This document shows positions 43,852 to 53,216 of a stretch of 64,000 bases of DNA, in pieces. The DNA comes from Paenibacillus tritici (lineage in GTDB: Bacteria > Bacillota > Bacilli > Paenibacillales > Paenibacillaceae). The stretch's first letter is position 1, and every line of letters begins with the position of its first letter. The stretch is from assembly GCF_013204885.1 (NCBI RefSeq), contig NZ_JABMKX010000006.1, positions 1-64,000 of the forward strand, given 5' to 3'. Both the position numbers and the translations under genes were made by a program. The notes beneath the pieces are model-generated. The model did not search any database. It saw nothing but the letters and a program-made list of their open reading frames with translations, and was not told the DNA's origin.

Positions 43852-44682
43852 ATGCTTGATCCAGTATTGCAGGCACCGGACCTGAAGCTTGCTGCCGATT
43901 CAAACCAGGTACTTAATTATAAGCGGGATGCAGACAATTACATTACACAGCTTTTTGGCGAGCAGCTGCCCGCTATCCGCAACGGGTTCTTCAATGCCCG
44001 CATGAGCAAAGGATATATTGTCCAGCCGCACTGGCACACTAATGTGACAGAGATGGTATTCGTGATCAGCGGTGAGCTGATCACCTCTGTGTTCGATCCG
44101 TTCACCCAGAAGCTGATGACTTACCATCTGAAGGCCGGACAAATCTCCGTCTTCCCGAAGGGTTGGTTCCACTGGATTCTGGCCGAGAGCGAGCATGCCC
44201 AGTTCCTGACGATCTTCGATGCGCCGACACCTGATATTGTGTATGGTTCAGACTTCCTGCGTGCGGTCCCCAAGGAGGTTATCCAGCAGGCTTATTGCAT
44301 CAATGAAGAGGATTACGCCAAGGCCGTGGCTCCGCTTAAGGAATCCATTATTCTGGGGCCGCCTCCGGGCTGCGCCGTCGCCGGTACCGCTGCAACAAAT
44401 GCACAAATGATGCCTAATGCGGCAATGCCGGAAGCAATGTACACGAACAATGCTAACAACGTCAACAACGCGAGTTATGCTAGCACCGCCAACAACGCGG
44501 GTTACGCCAACAATGCAAATAACGGCAGCTACGCCAATAGTGCTAACAATGCGAATAATGGCAGCTACGCCAACAACGCCAACAACGCCAGCACCATCAG
44601 CACCGCCAAAAGTATGCCGTCTTACACAGCCCAGCAGCCGGCCGCAGCCTTCTATCCTTATCCGCTGTACCCGCGCCGTTAA
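43852..44682 (+). CDS. Cupin protein with Asn-rich repetitive tail
   Basis: The 276-residue protein has a single cupin barrel (about 35-130). The first motif is QPHWHTNVTEMVFVISGEL with two His and a Glu, the second GQISVFPKGWFHWI. After about residue 180 comes a low-complexity tail of Asn, Ala, Ser and Tyr (NNAGYANNANNGSYAN repeated), ending YPYPLYPRR. GAGGAGG precedes the ATG at 43852. The barrel probably binds a metal; the tail resembles adhesive or coat-type low-complexity segments. The tail's 3' coding sequence recurs at 44905-44945 beyond an inserted repeat. Function unknown; oxalate-decarboxylase-like or structural roles are both possible. Confidence 0.85.
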   Translation: MLDPVLQAPDLKLAADSNQVLNYKRDADNYITQLFGEQLPAIRNGFFNARMSKGYIVQPHWHTNVTEMVFVISGELITSVFDPFTQKLMTYHLKAGQISVFPKGWFHWILAESEHAQFLTIFDAPTPDIVYGSDFLRAVPKEVIQQAYCINEEDYAKAVAPLKESIILGPPPGCAVAGTAATNAQMMPNAAMPEAMYTNNANNVNNASYASTANNAGYANNANNGSYANSANNANNGSYANNANNASTISTAKSMPSYTAQQPAAAFYPYPLYPRR

Positions 44683-44695
44683 CTGAGACGGAATT

Positions 44696-44895
44696 AGTTG
44701 GATTTTTAACACTTGCTGATGGATGAATCGCCCTTGCTGCAACAGCAGTTGGACAAACAACACTTAATTTCGGTAGTTCCACCCCATGTAGCGAAAAGGA
44801 ACAATATTAGATGCTGTTTATCCACTTGCTTCCTATAATTACTCATAAAACGGGAATTTAAGATACGTTTATCCACTTGCTTGTTACAAGGAGGC
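44696..44895 (+). repeat. Dispersed MITE-like intergenic repeat, copy 2
   Basis: It corresponds to 14779-14985. Shared blocks include GACAAACAACACTTAATTTC, TAGCGAAAAGGAACAATATT and TAAGATACGTTTATCCACTT. GTTTATCCACTTGC occurs twice in this copy. It separates the cupin gene from its probable terminator at 44963. Confidence 0.7.
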
Positions 44896-44904
44896 GGAGC
44901 ACGG

Positions 44905-44945
44905 GCAGCCATTTATCCTTATCCGCTGTATCCGCGCCTAACTGA
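44905..44945 (+). repeat. Duplicate of the cupin gene 3' end
   Basis: GCAGCC, then TATCCTTATCCGCTGTA, CCGCGCC and TAACTGA match 44644-44686 with few mismatches. The second copy would again encode YPYPLYPR. It flanks the dispersed repeat on the far side, as a large target duplication would. Confidence 0.75.
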
Positions 44946-44962
44946 ACATCGGCATGTCACGC

Positions 44963-45006
44963 AAAAACGGCTACGCTATCCTTTAAAGGACGGCGTAGCC
45001 GTTTTT
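44963..45006. terminator. Terminator of the cupin unit
   Basis: AAAAACGGCTACGC pairs with GCGTAGCCGTTTTT, with an inner ATCC/GGAC-type helix and a T run on both strands. Confidence 0.85.
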
Positions 45007-45126
45007 GGGCTGGGGTAGCAGAGCCTGACCCCTCATTGAAAGGCAAGGCCGGGGATGCCGCTACCGGAGTCCCGACCTCTTCAGCCACATCAATCCCTTC
45101 TATCTATTTGATTGACAGGTTAATTC

Positions 45127-45861
45127 TTATTCTCTGAAAATGATCTTTCCACCCTTTGGATACAACTTGACCGAATAATCATCCTGGCCGTAAGAGATGA
45201 TGATGTTTCGTGCTTTGAGCCAATAGCTGTCAGCTTCACCTTGAAGTTCAGATGCCCTTTGGGAAGATTGGTTCTTCAGATAGTGCAACCCCTGGTGGTA
45301 CACCTCTTCCCCCGGGAGGAGGGCCTCCGTTTCATGGAGGGTCCAGTTATAGATCAGATAAGTCTCGCCATTCACCAGGTAGAGGACATCCTTGAACTGG
45401 GCACTATCCTGACTAAGCGTATCATATTTCTCTGCACCGGAAGCATAGCCGGTTGAGAGAGTACGGGGGCGGATGCCCTGAGTGCGCAAAGATTTAAACA
45501 AGGTAATGTAGTTCCCCTTGAGCTTGCTATACTCACCTAATTGAAGCAGATTATGTGCCGGAGTGGAGCGGTAATAATCATTCAGGATGCTGCCGTAGAG
45601 GTGATTGCAGAGCATGGTTAACATAATCGTGAATAAGATGGAGCCCCCGGCAGCTGCCAGACCGCTAACTCGCCCGTTTTTGAACAGCACCATGTTCAGT
45701 AGGTAAAAAAATATCAGACTAAGCAAGACGGCTAGCGGATAATACAGCCGGATAAAATGTGGTCCCGAATACAATTCTTTGGATCTGAAGGTGAAATAAC
45801 CTATTCCAAACAAAATGATCGTTAGGGTGTTAAGTATAATCTGGATCAAGAGAGGCCTCAT
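45127..45861 (-). CDS. Membrane protein with extracytoplasmic tail
   Basis: The 244-residue protein has three predicted spans near residues 5-23, 39-60 and 68-90. A soluble domain of about 150 residues follows. Features of the domain include YRSTPAHNLLQLGEYSKLKG, VLYLVNGETYLIYNW and the C-terminal strands YSVKLYPKGGKIIF. No family is recognised. AGGAGA precedes the ATG at 45861. It is 49 nt downstream of the giant S-layer protein gene on the same strand and may be co-transcribed with it, perhaps aiding its export or assembly. Confidence 0.75.
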   Translation of the reverse strand: MRPLLIQIILNTLTIILFGIGYFTFRSKELYSGPHFIRLYYPLAVLLSLIFFYLLNMVLFKNGRVSGLAAAGGSILFTIMLTMLCNHLYGSILNDYYRSTPAHNLLQLGEYSKLKGNYITLFKSLRTQGIRPRTLSTGYASGAEKYDTLSQDSAQFKDVLYLVNGETYLIYNWTLHETEALLPGEEVYHQGLHYLKNQSSQRASELQGEADSYWLKARNIIISYGQDDYSVKLYPKGGKIIFRE

Positions 45862-45910
45862 AGGTAGTCTCCTAAAGTTGCAGAATTTAAGCGGTAGATT
45901 CGTTACTACA

Positions 45911-48900
45911 TTATTGCAGATAGGTAATGACCTGCTCTATTGTCTCTGCCCTGTGCTGGTTCTGCGCGTGGAAATTGGCATACGGATTATGACCCCAGAA
46001 GGTGTCAATTGACATCGCTGAACGCTGGCTAGGTACGTAACCGGTCAGATTACCATCTGAATCAAAGCGGATACCGAGCTGGCTCTGATTATTCACAACA
46101 TTATCTCCCCCGATCTGGGTGAAGGTAAAGTCAATACTGTCCCGGTAGCCGAACGAGTCGTAAAATCCTTCTGCGATGCTGTTCCTGAAAGCCTCAAAGC
46201 TTCTATTGTCCGGAATAACAGTAAATGTCAGTGTCCGGTCCTTAAGAGCAGCTGGCAGGAATTGCGGTGCAAAATCATCATATCCGCCAATAAAATTGTA
46301 TTTATGATTTGGAGCATTCTCTGTTTGCAGTCGGGCGGACTGATGGGTGACCGCGTAGTTTGCTTTAGCGTTATAATACCATTTCTCCTCATTGTCGAAA
46401 CCTTCACCACCATAGATTTTTCCGGTAGGGTCAAGGTCAACGTCGCAGGGCTTGAACAGAGGAGAATACTCGGAAATTTCAGCCAATCCGCTGCCGAAAT
46501 GCGGTGTGTCAATTGTAATCAGTCGGCTCAGGTTGTTTACTCCGTTCATATTCTCAATATAATAACGGGAGACCAGCCCGCCCATGCTGTGCCCGATCAG
46601 ATTAACATCAATCTGGCCTTTTTCAAGCTGGCCTTTGGTTGCATAAAAGTATCCGGCTTCCGTGCCAGCAGCCATGTGGGCAGCCAGATTGTCAATATAA
46701 CCGTCAAGTCTGCCGGCATTCAGGTAGACCATATCCTCATTCGGATAGCTGAAGGCAAATAAGTTCTTATTGCTGAGATAGCCGTTCCGCTCCAGTTCAT
46801 AACCCAGGTTTTGTGGACGTTTTTCATCTTCAGTACTTTTAAAGATTCCCCTGATTTCATGGGCCACATAACTGGTATAGTCGAAAGATTTACCTGCACC
46901 CGATGCGAGGGACATACTGCTGCCATAGTGGTTGTTCAGACTAGTCCGGTTATCCGCATCATACATATTGGTTTCGACGCCGAAACAGTCAAAAACATTG
47001 TCCACTCGGCCATGGAGCAGAATAGTCGGTGTACGGAATGTGACTTTTGGTAGCAAGTCTTCACTATCCATGTATCCGTCTTCGTCACTGTCTTCTTTAC
47101 CTGGATTGCTGAACCAAGGATAGACTTTGATGACTCCATAGTCGGTATCAGTGATACTGCCTTTGGTCAACGTGCGGATAATGCCGTCCAAATCAAATTT
47201 TTCGACGGGAACGACACTGGCCAGTTCCTTAATATCCGGAATGCCGTCGGTATCCGTATCCACCATTTCATCGGCATCTTCCGGCAAAACATCTACTTTG
47301 GTAGCAATGGGAATGGCCCCGTCTAGGTAAATCCAGACACCTTCATCCACTACTTCTCCGATTTTGTCAGCGATGGCCAACAGCTCTTGGTAGAAGTCCC
47401 CATTAATGTTTGCATAGATTCCGCCAGTTTCAGTATATAGGTTACTATACAGATTTTTAACCCAGGTGGAGGTGACTACTGAAGCGTTAATTTTCTGCCC
47501 TTTCAGCAGCTCGATTTCTTCTGCCATGGAAGTAATGCCGTAACGATTGCCTGCTTTATATTCCGCATCCGTAATGAGGATGAAAAATTTCTCTGCACTT
47601 GCGCGCATGTCCAGAAGGCGGGCTGTTTCCAGGGCGTCGACTGCGCTCTCCGGATTATCACCGCCACCGTCTGCATCTAGAGCATTAATCGTGGTCTTGT
47701 AGTGCTCGATATCCGAGAACCAGTTGCGGGTACCGTTCTTATGAACCACAGTGGTATTGATTCCATCGTCTTCAATATCTTTGTATTCCACAAGGCCAAG
47801 ATAAGGAGCGATGCCCCGCGCTTTTAGAACATCTACGAAGGCTGACACATTATTACGAACATTAAGAATTTCATCGCCCATAGAGCCGGTGGTATCAATA
47901 ATGAAGACAATATCCGCTTGCCCAGCTGTTCCTGCAAGAGAAGTGGTCTTCAGGCTAAATGCAGAACGTAATGGAAGACCCATATAAATATCCTCGGTTA
48001 CAGTTGCCGATTCTTCGGTTGTTTCATAGGTTGCGGATACGACAGTTCTTTCTGGTGTACTGCGGTTGTCCATAGAGTGCAGCTGCTCGGCCGTGAAGCT
48101 TGGCGGGTTGCGGAATGAACGGAACGTGGGGCTTACAGCTGGCGTATCTCTGCTCTCATCCAGTGCTTCTGGCAGCGATAATCCAAGTTCGCTAAACAGA
48201 TCGCTTACATTCATTACAAAATAAGTACCCGCCGTATCAATGGTGGCCGACAAGCTACCTGCGGTTGGATCGTAATCCGTCTCGTAATATACTGTCCGGC
48301 CATCTTCTGTATAGCGGGAAATCAGCAAGGTATTGCCATCCGGTCCGGCAGCGGACGATCTGGAAATCCCGCTGTCTTGGCCTAATGAAAAGCTGAGCGC
48401 AGCTTCGTCAAAATCAGCACCGGTGATTCGGACGGGCTTGCCTACAATCGCTCGGCTGTCCCCAAACCCGGTACCTTGGTATTCCTGCAGCAAAACTGTA
48501 CGGTTCACATTACCTGTAGTCTTCACTTGCAACGAAGGCACTGCTTCATTGTGGGTCAACAAGCTGCCGTCCATATTTTCTGTACTGACTGACTGTTCGA
48601 CTTGTTCCTCATTGTCGGGGACTCCATTGCCATCGCTGTCTTTCAGTAGCGGATTTAGTCCCAGAATGATTTCATCGCCGTCGATTAGTGTGTCTCCGTC
48701 CGTGTCCCATGCCAAAGGATCAGTCTTGTACTTATTGATTTCAGCACCGTCATTCAGTCCATCTTTGTCTGAATCGGCCAGCGCTGGATCTGTTCCAAGT
48801 CGGTATTCTTCGACAGCCGTAAGCCCATCTTGATCCAAATCTTCATCCGCATCGGGAATGCCGTTCTCGTCTGTATCCGCTAGCAGTGGAGAGGAGCTTG

Positions 48901-50524
48901 TGATGTAGTATTCGTATCCGTCTGGCAATCCGTCTCTGTCCGTGTCAGCATGGTGGGGGTCTGTTCCGAGCCGCAGCTCTAGCTCATCATCAAGACCATC
49001 CATATCACTGTCCGTTCCAACCTCGCCGGAACCGGAAGCTGTAACCATATAATTCACTGCATTGGATTCAGCGCTTAGGCCTGTTTCGCCGGTGGCTGTA
49101 ACTGTATAGCTGTAAAGCCCGGAAATTTCCGGTCTAGCGATCTGTACTGATTCGGTTACATTCAGCTTATATACTTCTTGCGTAACAGTCCCATTCTGTT
49201 TCTGGGTTAACTTGTAGGTGTTGGATGGATCAGTCTTGTCCACCTTCAATTCCAGCACACCGTTGTCGCCTATCAAGGCCAGGGAAGGCTTGACGGGTGC
49301 TGCAATAGGAGAAAAATTGCCGCTTCCACCGCCGCCGGAGCTGGGACTGCCTGCTGGAGGGAAGACCACAGCAGGTTTAGCTGCATTAAATTTCAGAATT
49401 CCAAGATTAAGCGGACTTCCATCAGAAGTGGTGGAAATGGAACCCAGACTGACAAGCCCACTTTCGGAAGGATACAGGATGTCATACTTGCTGCTGCGCG
49501 GCAGCCGTATTACGAATTGCCCCTGATCTCCTGTTGAGGTGTAGAAGGCAGGAGCTGGGCCAAAGACCAAATCGGCTGTTTTTAGCGGAGAGCCCAGACT
49601 GTCCTGCAGGGTTCCGGCCACAAGTTGGCCGGATTCACTAGCAAGTTTGATGTAGCTTTTGAAGTGTTCACGGACAACGATCTTGCTGCGGCCAGCCACT
49701 TGACCGTTAGAGGAGATTGTCAGATTATAACTGCCGCTCTTAAGCTCAGCTGTGAATGAGCCTTGGTCATCAGTTGTTGTATGGGCGAGTGGTTTATATT
49801 CATTTGTGCGCGTGAATGTAACTACTGCTCCAGCCAACGGAGTGCCATCATGGTAGATTTTACCCATAATCCCTGCTTGCCCGTGAATCAATTGATACGC
49901 ATTATCCAGCATAACGATAGATTCAGCTCTTGTGATGCTGTGCACCGGTTCAAATTGCCCCTTCGGATTGCCTCGGGCAATGCCAAGTTCTGTCAAGGCC
50001 GCTACGCTGTTCTGAGCATATGCAGCCACTTGCGTATAATCTTTATATGTATGAAGTGCTGTTTCATCGGTAAGTACGTCCAGCCCCAAGAATCGGCTGA
50101 TCATTACACTCGCATCCTGCCTGGTGAGGACGCCGTCTGGTCGGAAGCTGTTGTCATAATAACCGGTAATTGCACCGAGTCGTGTACCGGTCATAACATC
50201 ATTGTAAAACCAGTTCGTTTCATCGACATCCGTAAAGCTTTTGGCCGGGCCGTCAACAGGAGCATCCGGTATAAATGCCCGGTTAAAAAAGGCCAGGAAC
50301 TCCGCACGGGTGACTTGCTTCCCGGGTTGAAAGCTATCATCGTTGTAGCCTTGAATATATCCATTGTCGAGCCATTCCCCGATAGCTTTTTCAGCCCAAT
50401 GGCCTTTAATATCCATAAAGCTCTTTTTCTTGTCTTGCGCAAATACCAATCCATTGAGCTGTGTGAGCAGCATAAGAACTGTGATAGTCAACGAAATTTG
50501 CCTCACCCATCTTTTCTTCTTCAA
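45911..50524 (-). CDS. SLH-anchored protein with vWA and lipase-like domains
   Basis: This secreted protein has about 1537 residues. A signal peptide (LVFA/QD, cut near 29) is followed by three S-layer-homology repeats (about 36-205: GHWAEKAIGEWLDNGYIQGY and relatives) that bind pyruvylated cell-wall polymer. One or two carboxypeptidase-regulatory-like repeats (about 235-390) and Ca-binding DxDxDG repeats (about 500-640) come next. A vWA domain has MIDAS DTTGSMGDE near 875, and a C-terminal alpha/beta hydrolase has the nucleophile elbow GHSMGG near 1313. GAAAGGGGA precedes the TTG at 50524. It probably acts on lipids or esters at the cell surface. Confidence 0.92.
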   Translation of the reverse strand: MKKKRWVRQISLTITVLMLLTQLNGLVFAQDKKKSFMDIKGHWAEKAIGEWLDNGYIQGYNDDSFQPGKQVTRAEFLAFFNRAFIPDAPVDGPAKSFTDVDETNWFYNDVMTGTRLGAITGYYDNSFRPDGVLTRQDASVMISRFLGLDVLTDETALHTYKDYTQVAAYAQNSVAALTELGIARGNPKGQFEPVHSITRAESIVMLDNAYQLIHGQAGIMGKIYHDGTPLAGAVVTFTRTNEYKPLAHTTTDDQGSFTAELKSGSYNLTISSNGQVAGRSKIVVREHFKSYIKLASESGQLVAGTLQDSLGSPLKTADLVFGPAPAFYTSTGDQGQFVIRLPRSSKYDILYPSESGLVSLGSISTTSDGSPLNLGILKFNAAKPAVVFPPAGSPSSGGGGSGNFSPIAAPVKPSLALIGDNGVLELKVDKTDPSNTYKLTQKQNGTVTQEVYKLNVTESVQIARPEISGLYSYTVTATGETGLSAESNAVNYMVTASGSGEVGTDSDMDGLDDELELRLGTDPHHADTDRDGLPDGYEYYITSSSPLLADTDENGIPDADEDLDQDGLTAVEEYRLGTDPALADSDKDGLNDGAEINKYKTDPLAWDTDGDTLIDGDEIILGLNPLLKDSDGNGVPDNEEQVEQSVSTENMDGSLLTHNEAVPSLQVKTTGNVNRTVLLQEYQGTGFGDSRAIVGKPVRITGADFDEAALSFSLGQDSGISRSSAAGPDGNTLLISRYTEDGRTVYYETDYDPTAGSLSATIDTAGTYFVMNVSDLFSELGLSLPEALDESRDTPAVSPTFRSFRNPPSFTAEQLHSMDNRSTPERTVVSATYETTEESATVTEDIYMGLPLRSAFSLKTTSLAGTAGQADIVFIIDTTGSMGDEILNVRNNVSAFVDVLKARGIAPYLGLVEYKDIEDDGINTTVVHKNGTRNWFSDIEHYKTTINALDADGGGDNPESAVDALETARLLDMRASAEKFFILITDAEYKAGNRYGITSMAEEIELLKGQKINASVVTSTWVKNLYSNLYTETGGIYANINGDFYQELLAIADKIGEVVDEGVWIYLDGAIPIATKVDVLPEDADEMVDTDTDGIPDIKELASVVPVEKFDLDGIIRTLTKGSITDTDYGVIKVYPWFSNPGKEDSDEDGYMDSEDLLPKVTFRTPTILLHGRVDNVFDCFGVETNMYDADNRTSLNNHYGSSMSLASGAGKSFDYTSYVAHEIRGIFKSTEDEKRPQNLGYELERNGYLSNKNLFAFSYPNEDMVYLNAGRLDGYIDNLAAHMAAGTEAGYFYATKGQLEKGQIDVNLIGHSMGGLVSRYYIENMNGVNNLSRLITIDTPHFGSGLAEISEYSPLFKPCDVDLDPTGKIYGGEGFDNEEKWYYNAKANYAVTHQSARLQTENAPNHKYNFIGGYDDFAPQFLPAALKDRTLTFTVIPDNRSFEAFRNSIAEGFYDSFGYRDSIDFTFTQIGGDNVVNNQSQLGIRFDSDGNLTGYVPSQRSAMSIDTFWGHNPYANFHAQNQHRAETIEQVITYLQ

Positions 50525-50678
50525 TCTTAATTCCCCTTTCAAGTTATAATATGGAAACTTATCCAAAAGCACCTTTTCTACTATATAGTTAAACAATTTA
50601 TGGATCAATAGAGTTTTGCATAGATATTTAGAAAATTTCGGGAGAGATGCGGAATATTGAGGACATCTGGATCGTGTA

Positions 50679-51189
50679 TTGAGGGGACAAAGCACATTTT
50701 CTCGCGTACTTGATGGTTCTGTTGCCCAAACGGTATATGAAATGGCCGGTGAGCTGCACCGGTTTAAACGGGTTCAGAAGCAGTTCTTCCAGAATGTATC
50801 CCACGAGCTGAAATCTTCGCTGATGTCGATAGCAGGTTATGCGGAAGGGATTAGAGACGGTATTTTTGAAGGGGAAGGAGTCCGTAAAGGTCTCGATATT
50901 TTCCAGAGTGAAGGCGGGCGGTTGCGTGATCTGGTCAGTGAAATGACGCTGCTGGCCAAGCTGGACAGTGAAGAGGATATTTACAAGGCGGAGGCAACAG
51001 ATCTTGAGGAGCTGCTGAGCGAGGCTGTTTCACAGGTTCGTCAAAGGGAAGCAGGGGGAATCCGGGCTGGGTCTCGCCATCGCACGCGCCATTGTAGAGC
51101 GCTGCGGCGGAAGGATTACCGCCCGGAACCGCCTGGAGGGCGGTGCTGTCTTCACCTTTGAGTTCCCGTCCACTTCCGGCAGTGTTTAA
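50679..51189 (+). pseudogene. Broken sensor histidine kinase
   Basis: The first part encodes a HisKA region (FFQNVSHELKSSLMSIAGYA, about 50790-50850) with the phosphoacceptor His but SS replacing the usual TP. After about 51045 the frame changes. From about 51056 another frame reads GESGLGLAIARAIVERCGG and ends EFPSTSGSV at a stop at 51187-51189, which is the last part of the ATPase domain. The membrane, HAMP and most ATP-binding sequence is missing. At least one large internal deletion with frameshift and one 5' truncation have occurred. The stop overlaps that of the convergent asparaginase gene by 3 nt. Confidence 0.8.
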
Positions 51190-52223
51190 TATTCGTTGAA
51201 CATTGCAGCAATTTCGTCGTAGCCGGTGGTCTGTGTCAGTGCCAGGGAGAGCAGAATTCTTGCTTTTTGCGGCACCAGGCTGTTGCATGGAATGGAATTG
51301 GCGGACAGGTCAATGTACGAGTCCTTCAGTGTGATTCCGCTGGAGATCCGCGAGCAGCGGACCACTGGGATATTATTGTTCTTCAGTTCGCCGACTTTAT
51401 CAATCCAAGGCTTGCTGTAGATGCCTCCGCCTGCACCGGCAATCACAATCCCCTTGGAGATCGTGGCCAGATAGTCTAGGATGCCGGGATCGGCATCGAC
51501 ATGGAAATAAGCTACGGATACGGCGGGAAGCTCTGTCATGACAGATACATCGAACTCCGTTGCAGTCGTATGCCGCTTAAGGGTGCGGGTGTAGAAAAAA
51601 GCATGACTGTCACGCATGTAGCCCAGGCAGCCGAAATCGCGCTCATCGAAGGCATTGGCCTTGAAGGTGTTCACCTTCTGCACATCGCGCCCGCTATAGA
51701 TGCCTTCTGCGAAGACAACCATCACACCCTGCCCCGTAGCATCCGGATTCGCCGCAAGGGCTACCGATTGATACAGATTGAGGGGGCCGTCTGCACTAAT
51801 GGCGGTAGCCGGACGCATGGAGCCGGTAATGATTACCGGTTTGTCGGTCTTGATCACCAGGTTCAGGAAGTAAGAGGTCTCATCCAGCGTGTCGGTGCCG
51901 TGGGTAATAACAAACCCGTGCACATCCTCCCGGAGGGCAAGCGTGTTAATATATGCAGCCAGGGTAAGCCAATGCCCGCTGGTAATATCAGCGCTGCACA
52001 GATTGCTGACCTGTACGCCTGCACAATTGGCAAGCCGTTCAAGGTGAGGTACGCTATCCAGCAGGTCCTGCACGGGCAAGGCTCCAGGCTCGTAATTCAA
52101 GGTTTTGTGGGCTTCTCCGCTGCCGGCAATGGTTCCGCCGGTTGCCAGAATGACCACATTTTTGAGGCCGGGATTATAATAAGGGGAAGCGGTGAAATTC
52201 ACTTCTGGTATGGTATTCAGCAT
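51186..52223 (-). CDS. ansB: L-asparaginase (type II-like)
   Basis: The 345-residue enzyme hydrolyses Asn to Asp and ammonia. Both catalytic Thr motifs are present: ATGGTIAGSGEAHKTL near residues 28-43 and the HGTDTLDETSYFL segment. The IITGSMRPATAISADGPLNL region is also typical of homotetrameric asparaginases. There is no secretion signal; the first 17 residues are uncharged and polar, so it may be cytoplasmic despite type II-like sequence. The start is ATG at 52223. Monocistronic; the 3' end abuts a broken kinase gene. Confidence 0.94.
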   Translation of the reverse strand: MLNTIPEVNFTASPYYNPGLKNVVILATGGTIAGSGEAHKTLNYEPGALPVQDLLDSVPHLERLANCAGVQVSNLCSADITSGHWLTLAAYINTLALREDVHGFVITHGTDTLDETSYFLNLVIKTDKPVIITGSMRPATAISADGPLNLYQSVALAANPDATGQGVMVVFAEGIYSGRDVQKVNTFKANAFDERDFGCLGYMRDSHAFFYTRTLKRHTTATEFDVSVMTELPAVSVAYFHVDADPGILDYLATISKGIVIAGAGGGIYSKPWIDKVGELKNNNIPVVRCSRISSGITLKDSYIDLSANSIPCNSLVPQKARILLSLALTQTTGYDEIAAMFNEY

Positions 52224-52273
52224 AGATCGTTTCCTTTCAGGTTGAATCAGATTGAAGGTACTGGAGTGACATT

Positions 52274-52323
52274 GAATGTATTATAACATTCATTCCTCAA
52301 AGCGTGACATAGTTAGGTATAAT
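52274..52323. promoter_or_regulatory. Divergent promoter region, asparaginase/acetyltransferase
   Basis: A palindrome with arms GAATGT/ACATTC (52274-52291) encloses ATTATA, which is TATAAT on the minus strand and suits the asparaginase gene. TATAAT at 52318-52323 on the plus strand suits the acetyltransferase gene. The -35 elements are weak. Confidence 0.45.
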
Positions 52324-52367
52324 AAGTGGAAATACATATATTCATCTCCAAGAAAAGAGGAAAAAGA

Positions 52368-53210
52368 ATGCAGAAGTTAGATAACCAGGACTATGCCTTG
52401 GCATTGCCACTGTTAAGTGAAGTGAAGATCAACACCCTATTCGCCGGAGGAGTGCTGGGCGGGCAGACTACGGGCAAGGTCTATGTGGACTCTGTGCAGA
52501 ACCCGCGTACCTTCTATGTGGCTCATGATTTTGGGATGTCACTGCTTTACGGGGATTCGGGCAATGAGGATTTTAACCGGAGCTTATCGGACTATATGAC
52601 GAATAAGACAGGGAACCGGCAGTCGGTGGAATGGCTGCAGGCTGATCCGGCAGGAGGCTGGGAGCAGCTGCTGGAGTCCACGGTCACTGAGCATAACGCA
52701 TTGTTATCTAAGGCAGATCCGAATCTTCAAGCGTCTGATAAGCGGAGGATTGATATCCAGACCCGGGTGAATTTTACGTTTGATCAGGAGGTCTACCATA
52801 GAGCGAAGAAGCAAGGATTCCGGCAGGATGCCGTCATTGTTCAGATGACTGGTGAGGGGTTCGACGAGCAGGCAGGTTCGGTGATTCCGCGTTATTTCTG
52901 GCGGAATGCGGAACACTTCCGCAATTCAGGCATGGGCTACACTTTGCTCTGGGAGGGGGAGAAGGCCTCCAGTGCATTCTCCGCTTACCGTACAGCGGAT
53001 CAGCTGGAGATCGGAATTGAATCGGCAGCTGGCCACCGGGGCAAGGGGTTCGCCTTCTCCGTATGTTGTGCGCTCATCGACTATTGTCTGGAGCATGGAC
53101 TGGAGCCGGTGTGGGGCTGCCGGCTGGAGAATAAGGGATCTTATCAACTGGCGCAGAAGCTGGGCTTCAAGCCGTCGCTGAACATTCCCTACTACCGGTT
53201 GGCTGAGTAA
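52368..53210 (+). CDS. GNAT acetyltransferase (ZmaR-like family)
   Basis: The protein has 280 residues. The C-terminal half carries the acetyl-CoA fold: IESAAGHRGKGFAFSVCCALIDY holds the R-G-x-G/A loop (cited as GHRGKGFAFSVCCA), and the end segment is GCRLENKGSYQLAQKLGF. The N-terminal half, including VYVDSVQNPRTFYVAHDFGM, resembles the PF12746 group to which the zwittermicin-resistance acetyltransferase ZmaR belongs. Resistance or housekeeping acetylation are both possible. AAGAGG precedes the ATG at 52368. A strong terminator follows. Confidence 0.82.
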   Translation: MQKLDNQDYALALPLLSEVKINTLFAGGVLGGQTTGKVYVDSVQNPRTFYVAHDFGMSLLYGDSGNEDFNRSLSDYMTNKTGNRQSVEWLQADPAGGWEQLLESTVTEHNALLSKADPNLQASDKRRIDIQTRVNFTFDQEVYHRAKKQGFRQDAVIVQMTGEGFDEQAGSVIPRYFWRNAEHFRNSGMGYTLLWEGEKASSAFSAYRTADQLEIGIESAAGHRGKGFAFSVCCALIDYCLEHGLEPVWGCRLENKGSYQLAQKLGFKPSLNIPYYRLAE

Positions 53211-53216
53211 CAAATA

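Noticed and set aside
50525-50695. Longer N-terminus for the SLH protein
   Set aside because: The extra 57 residues precede a clear signal peptide and ribosome binding site at 50524, so they are upstream DNA.
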